From Orrella dioscoreae (GTDB lineage Bacteria > Pseudomonadota > Gammaproteobacteria > Burkholderiales > Burkholderiaceae_B), in NCBI RefSeq assembly GCF_900089455.2, contig NZ_LT907988.1, positions 2,108,001-2,172,000 of the forward strand: a stretch of DNA of 64,000 nt, given 5' to 3'. The number at the start of each line of letters is the position of its first letter. The stretch's first letter is position 1. The notes below the pieces were generated by a model. It was given only the letters and a program-made list of their open reading frames with translations. It did not search any database and had not been told where the DNA came from. Shown here in pieces: positions 43,270 to 51,326 of this stretch. The translations under genes were made by a program, and so were the position numbers.

Positions 43270-44793
43270 CTACGCGGGGTCGCGAGCGTACTTGAGCAGG
43301 AGCGGCACCATCTCCCGTTCCAGCCGCTCGACGCTCCAGTCGGCCTTGGGAGCTGAAACCACCAAGGCGCCGACGGCCTGTTGGCCCTGGAATACCGGCG
43401 CGGCAATGTTGGTGTCGTGGGCGATCGACTGTTCGTCGGTATACGCGTAGCCGCGCACGCGTGTCTTGCGGATCTCTTCCCGGATGAGACGCATGTCGGT
43501 CGTGGTGTGATCCGTGATCGGCTGCACGACGTAGCCTTCCAGCAAACGATCGAGCGCCGCCTCCTCCAGGCTAGAGAGCAAGGCGAGTCCGCCGGAGTTG
43601 CTGACCGCCGGCAATCGACGGCCCAGGTGGGCTGTGCGGAAATCGGCCTGGGGACTGCTCTGAACGTGCAGCAGATGGATGGTGTTGACGCCATCCCGGA
43701 CGCAATACGTGCATCGCAGGCCGCTCTCGTTTCGCAGGCGCAAGAGACGGGGCCAGATGCTTTTGAGGGCGTGATCGCCCATCTGCATCTTGAAGACCAA
43801 GTCCAGGGTGCGCACCGAAAGCCGGAAGGTCTTGTGGCGCGTATTCCGGTCCACGTAGCCGCGTGTCGCCAGGGTTGCGAGCAATCGCTGCAGGGTCGGA
43901 GTGGGATACCCGGTGGCGCGGCGCAGACTGGTCAGCGTCTGTTCTATCGGGCCATCACAAAACGCTTCCAGCGTGCGCAGGCCGCGCGCCACGGACGAGA
44001 TGAACAGCGGGTCGTCGTCAGTGCTTTCGACCATCTCCGGCATGGGCGGCTGGACGGTCTGGACAAAGGTGCGCGCCCAGGTGTCGATGCGCAGGTCGCA
44101 GAGTAACTGCGCCGTGTCCGTGACCGCCTCGACGATGCGCTGGCGTTGTTCCTCCGTGGCGAAGCCGCGGGTGGGGCCAGAGACGGAAACCGCGGCGATG
44201 CATCGTCCGTCGGCACCGGTCACTGCCGCTGCGAATGTGGCCTCGCGGGGCGTGGTCTCGCCCAGATCCAGGCAATGCAATTCGGCCGCTGGCCTTGAAT
44301 CCGCTGGCGCCTCGTCCAGCGCCGCTTCGGCCTGCAGGCCTGCCTGGATGACGCGCCCCATGGCGGAGCCGGCCGCTTTCCTGCGCTCCCCGATCGGGGC
44401 GAGCGCCGCGGTGGTGGCCTGCGCAGGCACCCGCGCAATGTTGATGACGTCGTCGTCGATCGGCGCCCAGAGGTCGGTCCGGAGGCCGGTTTTTGCGCTG
44501 AGCGCAACGAGATGCACCATCGCGAGGTCGATGAGGCGGCTGCCTCGAAGGTAGCTGTTCGCAAGAATCGCGCATCGAGGGGACAGCGAGAGGGCGCTGG
44601 ATTTGGGATCCCGCTTGAGGTAGCCGCAACGCTGCAGCGTGTGCACCGTGCGCTGCGTGCCGCTCTTGCCCATGCCGGTGATCCGCGAAATCTCGCTGGC
44701 ACGCAGATCTGGTGTCTGTGCATCGAAGGCTTCCAGCACGTCCAGGGCTTTGTCCAAAGCCTGGACGCGCGCGCGGTGATCTTCAATCATCAT
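43270..44793 (-). CDS. tandem-duplicated IclR-family transcriptional regulator
   Basis: One 507-aa chain containing two complete IclR units. Unit 1: winged HTH (about 8-75, ASEISRITGMGKSGTQRTVH) and effector domain (about 80-235). Unit 2: HTH (about 262-325, FCDGPIEQTLTSLRRATGYP then TPTLQRLLATLATRGYVDR) and effector domain (about 330-505, ending SVERLEREMVPLLLKYA). IclR proteins are normally 240-280 aa and act as dimers or tetramers, so this chain could act as a covalent dimer. The two units are diverged in sequence, so the duplication is old. Divergent from the Bug-amidase-RidA genes, which it probably controls. Confidence 0.88.
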   Translation of the reverse strand: MMIEDHRARVQALDKALDVLEAFDAQTPDLRASEISRITGMGKSGTQRTVHTLQRCGYLKRDPKSSALSLSPRCAILANSYLRGSRLIDLAMVHLVALSAKTGLRTDLWAPIDDDVINIARVPAQATTAALAPIGERRKAAGSAMGRVIQAGLQAEAALDEAPADSRPAAELHCLDLGETTPREATFAAAVTGADGRCIAAVSVSGPTRGFATEEQRQRIVEAVTDTAQLLCDLRIDTWARTFVQTVQPPMPEMVESTDDDPLFISSVARGLRTLEAFCDGPIEQTLTSLRRATGYPTPTLQRLLATLATRGYVDRNTRHKTFRLSVRTLDLVFKMQMGDHALKSIWPRLLRLRNESGLRCTYCVRDGVNTIHLLHVQSSPQADFRTAHLGRRLPAVSNSGGLALLSSLEEAALDRLLEGYVVQPITDHTTTDMRLIREEIRKTRVRGYAYTDEQSIAHDTNIAAPVFQGQQAVGALVVSAPKADWSVERLEREMVPLLLKYARDPA

Positions 44794-44862
44794 TTACTCC
44801 ACTTCCCCGCAACTGACAAGCGGGAAAACACCGGTGCATCGGGGCTTGGCGTGGGCAAATTA

Positions 44863-44905
44863 TTTTCGGTATTATGAATTGCATTGCGGTAAATGATATT
44901 GAAAA
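44863..44905. promoter_or_regulatory. imperfect palindrome between the IclR and Bug genes
   Basis: TTTTCGGTAT (44863-44872) and ATATTGAAAA (44896-44905) are reverse complements at 8 of 10 positions with a 23-bp centre, in the AT-rich part of the 205-nt divergent gap 44794-44998. It is a candidate operator for the double IclR protein. Confidence 0.35.
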
Positions 44906-44998
44906 TGTGTCGTTTCGGCCTGCTGTGATGGATCTGCGATCCCTGGCGCGCCGCCCATTCGTGTTTTCCATCCCACCTCACGCATCAAAGGGCATCCC

Positions 44999-45970
44999 AT
45001 GCGTATCTTCCCGTCGTTTGCAATGGCCGTTCCCTTGCTTTGCTGCGCGCTATCCGTACAGGCGCAAGAGGCATCCTACCCCGCACGCCCCATTACGCTG
45101 GTCGTGCCTGCCGCAGCCGGCGGTTCGAACAGCGTGATTGCCCGGCTGATCGCGGAAAAACTGCAAGGCCGCCTGGGCCAAAGCGTGATCGTCGACAACA
45201 AGCCCGGCGCCAACACCTCGATCGGCACGGCTTTCGTCGCAAGATCCAAACCGGATGGCTACACGCTGCTCATCAGCGGCGCCTCGACGTTCAACGTCAA
45301 TCCGCTGCTCTACCGGTCGCTCCCCTACAAGGCTCAGGACTTCGAGTACGTTGCATACACGGGCCAAATGCCGCTGGTGTTGATGACCAATCCGAAAACC
45401 GGCTTTAGCACGTTGTCGGACGTTGTGGCCGAGGCGAAGAGTAAACCCGGCATTTTGGCATATGCCTCTTTCGGCAACGGGTCCATGCCTCACTTGGCGG
45501 GCGAGGCGTTGGCCTATCAGGCTGGGATTTCCCTGGTACACGTACCCTACAAGGGCAGTGCCCCCGGCATGAGTGACCTGATCGGCAATCAAATCCCGCT
45601 GAGCTTCGACACCCTGACGGCTGCGCTCCCCATGATCAAAGGGAACAAGGTCGTTCCACTGGCTGTGACCAGCAGCCAGCCGTCGGCGCAATTGCCTGGC
45701 ACGCCGACGGTCGAGTCCGCGGGCTTTGCTGACTATGATTTCTATACCTGGTTTGCCATCGCAGCGCCCAAAGGCACGCCGGACGCAATCGTCAAACGAT
45801 TGGGCAAGGAAGTCGAGGCCGTCATGGCGCTGCCCGAGATCAAGCAGGCCCTGCTCGCCAATGGCATCGAAGACGTTTACATGAAAGGCGAGGCTGTGCT
45901 CCCGCTGATCGAGGCCCAGCAGGCCCGGCTCAAGAACGTCATCGAGCGCGCGAACATCAAGATCGAATGA
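44999..45970 (+). CDS. Bug/TctC-family periplasmic solute-binding protein
   Basis: 323-aa secreted binding protein of the tripartite-tricarboxylate receptor family, highly expanded in Bordetella-group bacteria. A signal peptide ends near VQAQ (residue 22). The mature start has YPARPITLVVPAAAGGSN, then LQGRLGQSVIVDNKPGAN, GAFVARSKPDGYTLL-type block and YKAQDFEYVAYTG. The usual Asp of the GGxxDxxAR ligand loop is Ser here (GGSNSVIAR), suggesting a changed ligand. No TctA/TctB permease genes are nearby. It overlaps the amidase start by ATGA. Confidence 0.9.
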   Translation: MRIFPSFAMAVPLLCCALSVQAQEASYPARPITLVVPAAAGGSNSVIARLIAEKLQGRLGQSVIVDNKPGANTSIGTAFVARSKPDGYTLLISGASTFNVNPLLYRSLPYKAQDFEYVAYTGQMPLVLMTNPKTGFSTLSDVVAEAKSKPGILAYASFGNGSMPHLAGEALAYQAGISLVHVPYKGSAPGMSDLIGNQIPLSFDTLTAALPMIKGNKVVPLAVTSSQPSAQLPGTPTVESAGFADYDFYTWFAIAAPKGTPDAIVKRLGKEVEAVMALPEIKQALLANGIEDVYMKGEAVLPLIEAQQARLKNVIERANIKIE

Positions 45971-47469
45971 CGGAGCAAGTCTTGACGCACATCATCAACC
46001 TGGACGCGACGGAGCTGTCGCGTCTGATACACGCGCGCAAAGTGTCTTGCGTGGAAGTCATGTCCGCCTACCTGGCGCAGATCGAACGCCATAACGGCAC
46101 GGTAAATGCGCTGGTCAGCCTGCGCGACGAGGAAATACTGCTGCGAGAAGCTGCGGCCTTGGACGCTGAACTGGCTGCGGGCATCGATCGCGGCTGGATG
46201 CATGGCTTTCCGCAAGCGCCCAAGGACCTGGGGGCGGTGGCAGGCATGGCCAGCACCAAGGGGTCTCCTATCTATCGCGCGCACACGCCCACAGCCGATT
46301 CCATCGTATACGCCCGCATGCGTGCCGTCGGGTCGATTTTTGTCGGGCGCAGCAATGTGCCGGAGTTCGGACTGGGCGCGCAAACCTACAACACGGTGTT
46401 CGGCGCCACCAGGAATGCCCTGGATCCGCGCCTGACCTCAGGGGGCAGCAGTGGCGGGGCAGCCGTGGCGGTGGCCTTGCACATGCTGCCGGTGGCCGAT
46501 GGCAGCGACCAGATGGGATCGCTGCGCATTCCCGCCGCCTACAACAACATCTTCGGCCTGCGTCCATCCTATGGCCGGGTGCCTTTCGGACCGGCGGCTG
46601 ACTGCTTTTCGCAGCAGCTCAGCACCGAGGGACCGATGGCGCGCAATATCCCGGACATGCTGCAGTTGCTGGCGGTGCAGTCGGGCTACGATGCTCGCGC
46701 GCCGCTGTCGATCAAGGAGCCCTTGCAGGCAACGATCGACGGTCTAGCGCGCGACTTCCGGGGTTGCAGAATCGCCTGGTTGGGCGACTACGAGGGATAT
46801 CTGGCCACAGAGCCGGGCTTGATGGACCACAGTCGCCGCGCGCTGGCCGGATTCACGGCGCTGGGGTGCGAGATCGAGGACGTCGCCATCGACTTCTCCA
46901 TGGACGACCTGTGGCAGGCCTGGCTGGTGTTGCGCAGCTACGGTGTGGCGGCCACCTACGGCGCTCTCTATGAAAACGCGCAGACACGTGCCCAATTGAA
47001 GCCGGAGGCCATCTGGGAGATCGAGCGGGGCTTGGCCTTGACAGCGATGGACGTGGCGCGGGCGTCGATCGCGAGAACGCGTTGGTGCAATGCGTTGGCT
47101 CGCTTGTTCGAGCAGTACGAGTACCTCGTGCTGCCGAGCACGCAAGTGTATGCGTTCGACGCCGAGACGCATTGGCCCCGCGCCATCGACGGTGTCGAGA
47201 TGGACACATACCATCGATGGATGGAGGTCGTCGTGGGGCCGACCATGGCGGGGTTGCCCGCACTGAGCGTGCCGGCGGGGTTCAATGCACGTGGCCAGGC
47301 AGCCGGCCTGCAAATCATCGGTCGCAATCATGCCGACTTCGGCGTGCTGCAATTGGGGCATGCCTACGACCAAGCCACCAGGCAAAGCCTGCGCAGCAGC
47401 CCACTGCACCCATCTCCAGTGTCCGTTCCGGACGAATTCGCCGTTGAATCGGCAACTCTTACAAGGTAA
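45967..47469 (+). CDS. amidase-signature family amidase
   Basis: 500-aa hydrolase of the Ser-cis-Ser-Lys amidase-signature family, which cleaves C-N amide bonds. Catalytic residues are visible: Lys86 in PQAPKDLGAVAG, the cis-Ser in LTSGGSSGGAAVAVA (about 161-162) and the nucleophile Ser185 in GSDQMGSLRIPAA. Length and order fit the AtzF/GatA-like amidases. The substrate is unknown; operon context suggests an imported amide whose product is processed by RidA and the cyclodeaminase-like enzyme. Translationally coupled to the Bug gene. Confidence 0.9.
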   Translation: MTEQVLTHIINLDATELSRLIHARKVSCVEVMSAYLAQIERHNGTVNALVSLRDEEILLREAAALDAELAAGIDRGWMHGFPQAPKDLGAVAGMASTKGSPIYRAHTPTADSIVYARMRAVGSIFVGRSNVPEFGLGAQTYNTVFGATRNALDPRLTSGGSSGGAAVAVALHMLPVADGSDQMGSLRIPAAYNNIFGLRPSYGRVPFGPAADCFSQQLSTEGPMARNIPDMLQLLAVQSGYDARAPLSIKEPLQATIDGLARDFRGCRIAWLGDYEGYLATEPGLMDHSRRALAGFTALGCEIEDVAIDFSMDDLWQAWLVLRSYGVAATYGALYENAQTRAQLKPEAIWEIERGLALTAMDVARASIARTRWCNALARLFEQYEYLVLPSTQVYAFDAETHWPRAIDGVEMDTYHRWMEVVVGPTMAGLPALSVPAGFNARGQAAGLQIIGRNHADFGVLQLGHAYDQATRQSLRSSPLHPSPVSVPDEFAVESATLTR

Positions 47470-47474
47470 ACAGC

Positions 47475-47831
47475 ATGAACACCGATATCCAACGAATCGA
47501 TACGAATGCCCGGATGTCGCATGTCGTCGTCCACAACGGCGTGGCTTACTTGGCCGGCTCGGTGGCGAAAGACTATGCCGGCGGTCTTCGGCAACAGGCC
47601 GCCGAGGCGCTTGCGGATATCGAACAGACGCTGCAGACGGTCGGGTCGAACAAATCTCGGATCCTGAGCGCGCAGATCTGGCTGAAGGATCTTTCCCGCG
47701 ACTTCAAGGACATGAATGCCGTCTGGGAGGCCTGGCTGCCCGAGGGCGCGGCGCCCGCCCGGGCGACGTGCCAGGTCGACATGGCCGACCCGGCGATCCT
47801 CATCGAGATCATCGTCACCGCCGCGGTCTGA
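47475..47831 (+). CDS. RidA-family enamine/imine deaminase
   Basis: 118-aa protein of the RidA/YjgF/UK114 family, trimeric enzymes that hydrolyse reactive enamines and imines. The start MSHVVVHNGVAYLAGSVAKD, the middle ALADIEQTLQTVGSNKSRIL and the active-site region PARATCQVDMADPAILIEI (Arg near 99) are conserved. Probably of the Rid2-7 type found in catabolic operons rather than housekeeping RidA. It starts 6 nt after the amidase stop. The 285-nt gap downstream (47832-48116) holds no gene I can support. Confidence 0.9.
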   Translation: MNTDIQRIDTNARMSHVVVHNGVAYLAGSVAKDYAGGLRQQAAEALADIEQTLQTVGSNKSRILSAQIWLKDLSRDFKDMNAVWEAWLPEGAAPARATCQVDMADPAILIEIIVTAAV

Positions 47832-48116
47832 GGCAAGTACTGGATGGCGATTCCTCGCGCCGCTATTGGCGCGAGCCTCGGACCGACGAAGTGGGCGACG
47901 GCCTCGTAGCTGAGATGGTGTGGCGCGATGCGCTGGTCGCGGCGGGTTTCGCCTTGGGCCTGGCGGGCGCAGACTGTCCCGTTCTTGTTGATGACCGTAC
48001 GCGCCCATGATTCTGCGCTGCGCATGGCCGCTGGTGCGGACGATGGGCAGTGGTTGGCGGAGACGGCGGTGTAAGCGCCAGCGCTTATATGTGCTGTTGA
48101 GTCACGTGGCGACTGC

Positions 48117-48527
48117 TCAAGCCAGTTCAAGCGTGAAGCGAGGATGGCTGGCCATGACCCGACAGATTTGCTCGAAGTACGTGGGACCGTGGCCGGCCTC
48201 CAAGGCATGCAGCGCTCCCAGCCAGTGCTGGTGGTTGAAGGTGTCAGGGCGGGCCAATTTATCGAGGTAGTGGGCACGTGTGGCGCCGATCCCCAGCCTT
48301 GCACGGCTGCGCTCGGCATTCAGCCAGCGCAGCCTTACCGGCGCATTGCCTTTCGCGGCGCCATACCCTCCATAGAGCATGTCGTCCAAGGCATCTAGGC
48401 TGGCGCCCAGTTCCCAGTCTTCCTGCGCCATGAAGACGCGATTGATTTCAGCATAGAAGTCCGCTATTCCCTCGATGCGGGCGCCGTCGATTAGCAGTGT
48501 GCGTTCGGAGGGGGGTGTTTGAGTCAT
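48117..48527 (-). CDS. barstar-family ribonuclease inhibitor (orphan)
   Basis: 136 aa. The fold pattern of barstar is visible: first strand and helix TLLIDGARIEGIADFYAEIN, then the inhibitory-loop/helix block DWELGASLDALDDMLYGG (compare YGxNLDALWDxL of barstar), then a longer C-terminal half ending FTLELA. Barstar-like proteins protect cells from barnase-type RNases, including polymorphic toxin domains. No RNase gene is adjacent: upstream DNA (above 48530) is a decayed IS3 element, which may have replaced the toxin. Immunity function is inferred. Confidence 0.75.
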   Translation of the reverse strand: MTQTPPSERTLLIDGARIEGIADFYAEINRVFMAQEDWELGASLDALDDMLYGGYGAAKGNAPVRLRWLNAERSRARLGIGATRAHYLDKLARPDTFNHQHWLGALHALEAGHGPTYFEQICRVMASHPRFTLELA

Positions 48528-48558
48528 ACGTCAATGGCCATAAAGCAAAGCCACCTCG

Positions 48559-49141
48559 TTGGTGGAAATGGCGACAGGTTATTGTGGACTGCCTCGCGCG
48601 CATCAATGCATCGCCGCGGCCTCTGCAAGCTGTGCCCCCGGCCCGGTGGTGCCGACAGCGCCCGAGCAGGTCTGGGTGGCCGACATCACGTATCTGCCCA
48701 CGGCGGATCGCTGCACGTATCTGGGCTTGGTGACCGATGCCTACTCACGCAAGATCGTGGGCTATCACGTGCACGACAGCTTGCAGACAGAGGGCGTGCG
48801 GCGTGCGCTGGAGATGGCGCTGTAGCTCGCGCCGATCGACGCAACCGCTGGTGCACCACTCGGACCGGGGCATCCAATACTGCTCGGAGCATTACCAGCG
48901 CCTGCATCGGCGCCATGGTATCCGATGCTCGATGACCGACGGCTACGACTGCCACCAGAATGCGCTGGCCGAGCGGGTCAATGGCATCCACAAGGGTGAG
49001 TTCCTGCTGCAACGGCCAGCAGATCTCGAACAAGCCAGAACGATGGTCCGCCAGTCTGTCGATATCTACAACGCCGAACGCCCGCACCTGTCTCTACAAT
49101 GCAAAACACCCGATGAGGTTCATCGGGTGTTGAGTCCGTAG
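48559..49141 (+). pseudogene. IS3-family transposase (orfB), truncated and frameshifted
   Basis: The integrase core of an IS3-type OrfB is split over two frames. Frame 1 reads PEQVWVADITYLPTADRCTY and YLGLVTDAYSRKIVGYHVHD up to a stop at 48823-48825. The adjacent +1 frame continues STQPLVHHSDRGIQYCSEHY to ALAERVNGIHKGEFLLQRPA and ends YNAERPHLSLQCKTPDEVHR. The DDE residues are present (D in VADI, D in HHSDRG, E in LAERVNG). The N-terminal half and OrfA are missing, so the element cannot move by itself. Confidence 0.88.
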
Positions 49142-49165
49142 CGCCGCTACGGATACCGTCAGGTA

Positions 49166-49192
49166 TGTGTCAACCTATGGCAGGAAGGGTCA
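49166..49192. repeat. right terminal inverted repeat of the IS3 remnant
   Basis: TGTGTCAACCTATGGCAGGA followed by AGGGTCA. On the minus strand its outermost bases TGA form the stop codon of the neighbouring ankyrin-like gene. Confidence 0.65.
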
Positions 49193-51067
49193 TTCCGTCC
49201 GGGGCGCTTCGCACGCCACCTCGCGGATGACGGGTTCGCCGTCGCCCGCCGAATAATCCGTCTCCTCGCAAGCCGCTGCCCGGTAAAGGGCGCCATCGTG
49301 CCGATAGCGGGTGTGCCGGTACAGGCCAGCCGCCGCCCGTACGTGAACGCGCAGGTCCAGCCAGCCTTCATGGCGCGTGGCAAGCGTTTCCAGTCCGCCC
49401 GCCTCCCGTAGGATGACCTGCCACCGCTTGCCGGCACGTCGCAGGACGGCCATGTCGCAGTTCACGCCGCCGCACGATTCCCAGATTGCGTATTGCGGCA
49501 TGTCGCTGCCATCCAGGTGGAGGGCCTGCGTGGGAGAGCGCCACGTCTCAGCGCCTGCCTCTTCCTGGTAGGGCAGGCTGGGCGTGGCGAGTCCGGCGGC
49601 CATGAGCAGCCGTCGGGCCAGCCAGAATTCGCCCGCCTCGCCGAACATGGCCTGGTCGGTCGCGCCAGCTTGCCTCAGGTCCCGCGCGACGTCGTCTCGG
49701 TCGAAGGCGGCGGCGATCGCCAGTGGCGTCGCGCCGGCCAGGGGCGCCTGGGGGTCGGCGCCCCGCGCCAGCACGGCGGACAGCACGGCGCGCGGCGCCG
49801 CCGGGCTTGCCTCGTCCTCCAAGGGCGGCAGGCAGCCCAGGTAGCGCGCCAGCGCCTGGTCCGGCGCCACCTGTTCCAGCAGCCTCAAGGACAACTCGGC
49901 ATCGCCCACGCAAGCCGCCGCCTCGAATGCCGCGACGGGATCGGCCAGCGGGGCGTGGCGCGCCAGCGCCACGGTGGCGAGATCGCCGCCGCCCTGGCCG
50001 ATGATCTGCGGCCAGGGCAGTGCTGCGATGCGCGTGGCATCGCAGTGCGTCACCAGCCAGCGGGTGGCTGCCTGCCGCTGGATGCGCACGGGGTCGGGCG
50101 TTGCCGGGCCCGCGGACAGGTCCGGCGGCACGGTGGCGCGCCAGGCGCCGGCGGCCTCGCTGACATTCTCCTGGGTGCATGCCTGTGGGTGCGGCGCGTG
50201 GGCAGAGAGCGCCGCCTGCCACGCCGGCGTCTCGGCCAGCATGGCCTGCAGCGGACTGCCGATGCGCTGCAAGGAGACCTTGAGCAGGAAGGCGAACAGT
50301 GTGGGAGGCTGAGGCGTTTGCGTCCAATGCGCCGCGTGATCCAGCGGTGCATCGAGAGGGGTTTGCGCCACCAGCCGCGCGAGCAGGGGCTTGGCAGCGT
50401 CTTGCGCCGGCAAGGCCTGCAGCAGCGCGACGGCTTGCGCCGGCGCGGGCCGCAGGCCCGCGGAAAACAAGACGTCGAGCCGCTCGATGCGGCCGCCCCG
50501 CGCGTGCGGGACGGCGACATCGAAAAGCGCGCGGCAGGCCGGCGAGGCGCGTTGCGGCGCAGTCACGAGGGCCAGGCCCGCCGTGGCGTTTTCCCATTGT
50601 CCGTCGTGGCCGTCCCTCGCCATGTCGACCAGGAGCGCGCAGCGGGACTCGACGGGCGCGATGCCCACCAATTCAAGCGCGAAGTCGCGTTCGCCGGCGA
50701 TGCGGGCGATCCACGTCGTGGGCATTCCGATCGGGCCGCCGAACACGCTCTGGAACGGCTCTGCCAGGGGCACCCTGGCCTGCGCGACGAAGACACGGAT
50801 GATGTCGCGGGCGGGCTCGCGCGCGGCAGGCGGCGCGGCGTCCAGCCGGGTGATGGCCCGCATCAGCAGTGGCCGGGGCCGCGCCGTGTCGGTGTCCGAG
50901 GGCGTGGCCTGGGCAAGCGCCTGCCGCAAGGCGTCGACATCGCTTGCCATGATCGCGCGTTCCAGCGGCGTGGTGTCGCCAGCCAGCGCGGGGGTGGGGC
51001 AGGCGCCGGCCAGCAGGGTGGCGGCCACCACGAGCGCATGGGCCAGCGGTGGCCAGGCGGTCGTCAT
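49190..51067 (-). CDS. secreted ankyrin-like protein, C-terminus ended by IS insertion
   Basis: 625 aa from ATG 51067 (AGGGGTGAA just upstream). A signal peptide (VVAATLLAGACPTPALAG) ends near residue 28. The body is helical with ankyrin-like units, clear at TTPLERAIMASDVDALRQAL and at about 460-490 (RGADPQAPLAGATPLAIAAA). The C-terminal 110 residues form a separate domain (MPQYAIWESCGGVNCDMAVL). Probably periplasmic; role unknown. The final codons read CEAPRTE then TGA, and that TGA is the tip of the IS3 terminal repeat, so the original end may have been lost. Codon use is ordinary for the window. Confidence 0.75.
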   Translation of the reverse strand: MTTAWPPLAHALVVAATLLAGACPTPALAGDTTPLERAIMASDVDALRQALAQATPSDTDTARPRPLLMRAITRLDAAPPAAREPARDIIRVFVAQARVPLAEPFQSVFGGPIGMPTTWIARIAGERDFALELVGIAPVESRCALLVDMARDGHDGQWENATAGLALVTAPQRASPACRALFDVAVPHARGGRIERLDVLFSAGLRPAPAQAVALLQALPAQDAAKPLLARLVAQTPLDAPLDHAAHWTQTPQPPTLFAFLLKVSLQRIGSPLQAMLAETPAWQAALSAHAPHPQACTQENVSEAAGAWRATVPPDLSAGPATPDPVRIQRQAATRWLVTHCDATRIAALPWPQIIGQGGGDLATVALARHAPLADPVAAFEAAACVGDAELSLRLLEQVAPDQALARYLGCLPPLEDEASPAAPRAVLSAVLARGADPQAPLAGATPLAIAAAFDRDDVARDLRQAGATDQAMFGEAGEFWLARRLLMAAGLATPSLPYQEEAGAETWRSPTQALHLDGSDMPQYAIWESCGGVNCDMAVLRRAGKRWQVILREAGGLETLATRHEGWLDLRVHVRAAAGLYRHTRYRHDGALYRAAACEETDYSAGDGEPVIREVACEAPRTE

Positions 51068-51326
51068 TTCACCCCTGCACGCGCCATGCGCGGTCCGCGT
51101 GGACGATGCGCACGCGCCGGAAATGGAGCCGGGTGTCTTCCTGGTGGCACAGGAACCTGGCGGCCGGCAGGCGCAGGGAAGGAGGGGGGCGTGGGAGCGT
51201 TCATCGTTGCGGTCCGCTTGCCAGGTTCCGGGCCCGTGAAGGTGGTGCGAGGATAGCATGCAGCCTTGGGCGTAGAATGCCCGCATCCGGCAAGCCGTCA
51301 GGCCCGGGCAAGAGGTGGCTCGCCCT

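Larger units (their letters stand above)
48530..49192 (+). mobile_element. IS3-family element remnant, right end retained
   Basis: Contains the transposase fragment and, after its stop, a terminal sequence TGTGTCAACC..GGGTCA ending at 49192 that looks like an IS3-family right inverted repeat (ends in CA). No matching left repeat (TGACCC...) is seen near 48530, so the left end has been deleted, placing barstar next to transposase sequence. Left boundary approximate. Confidence 0.75.
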
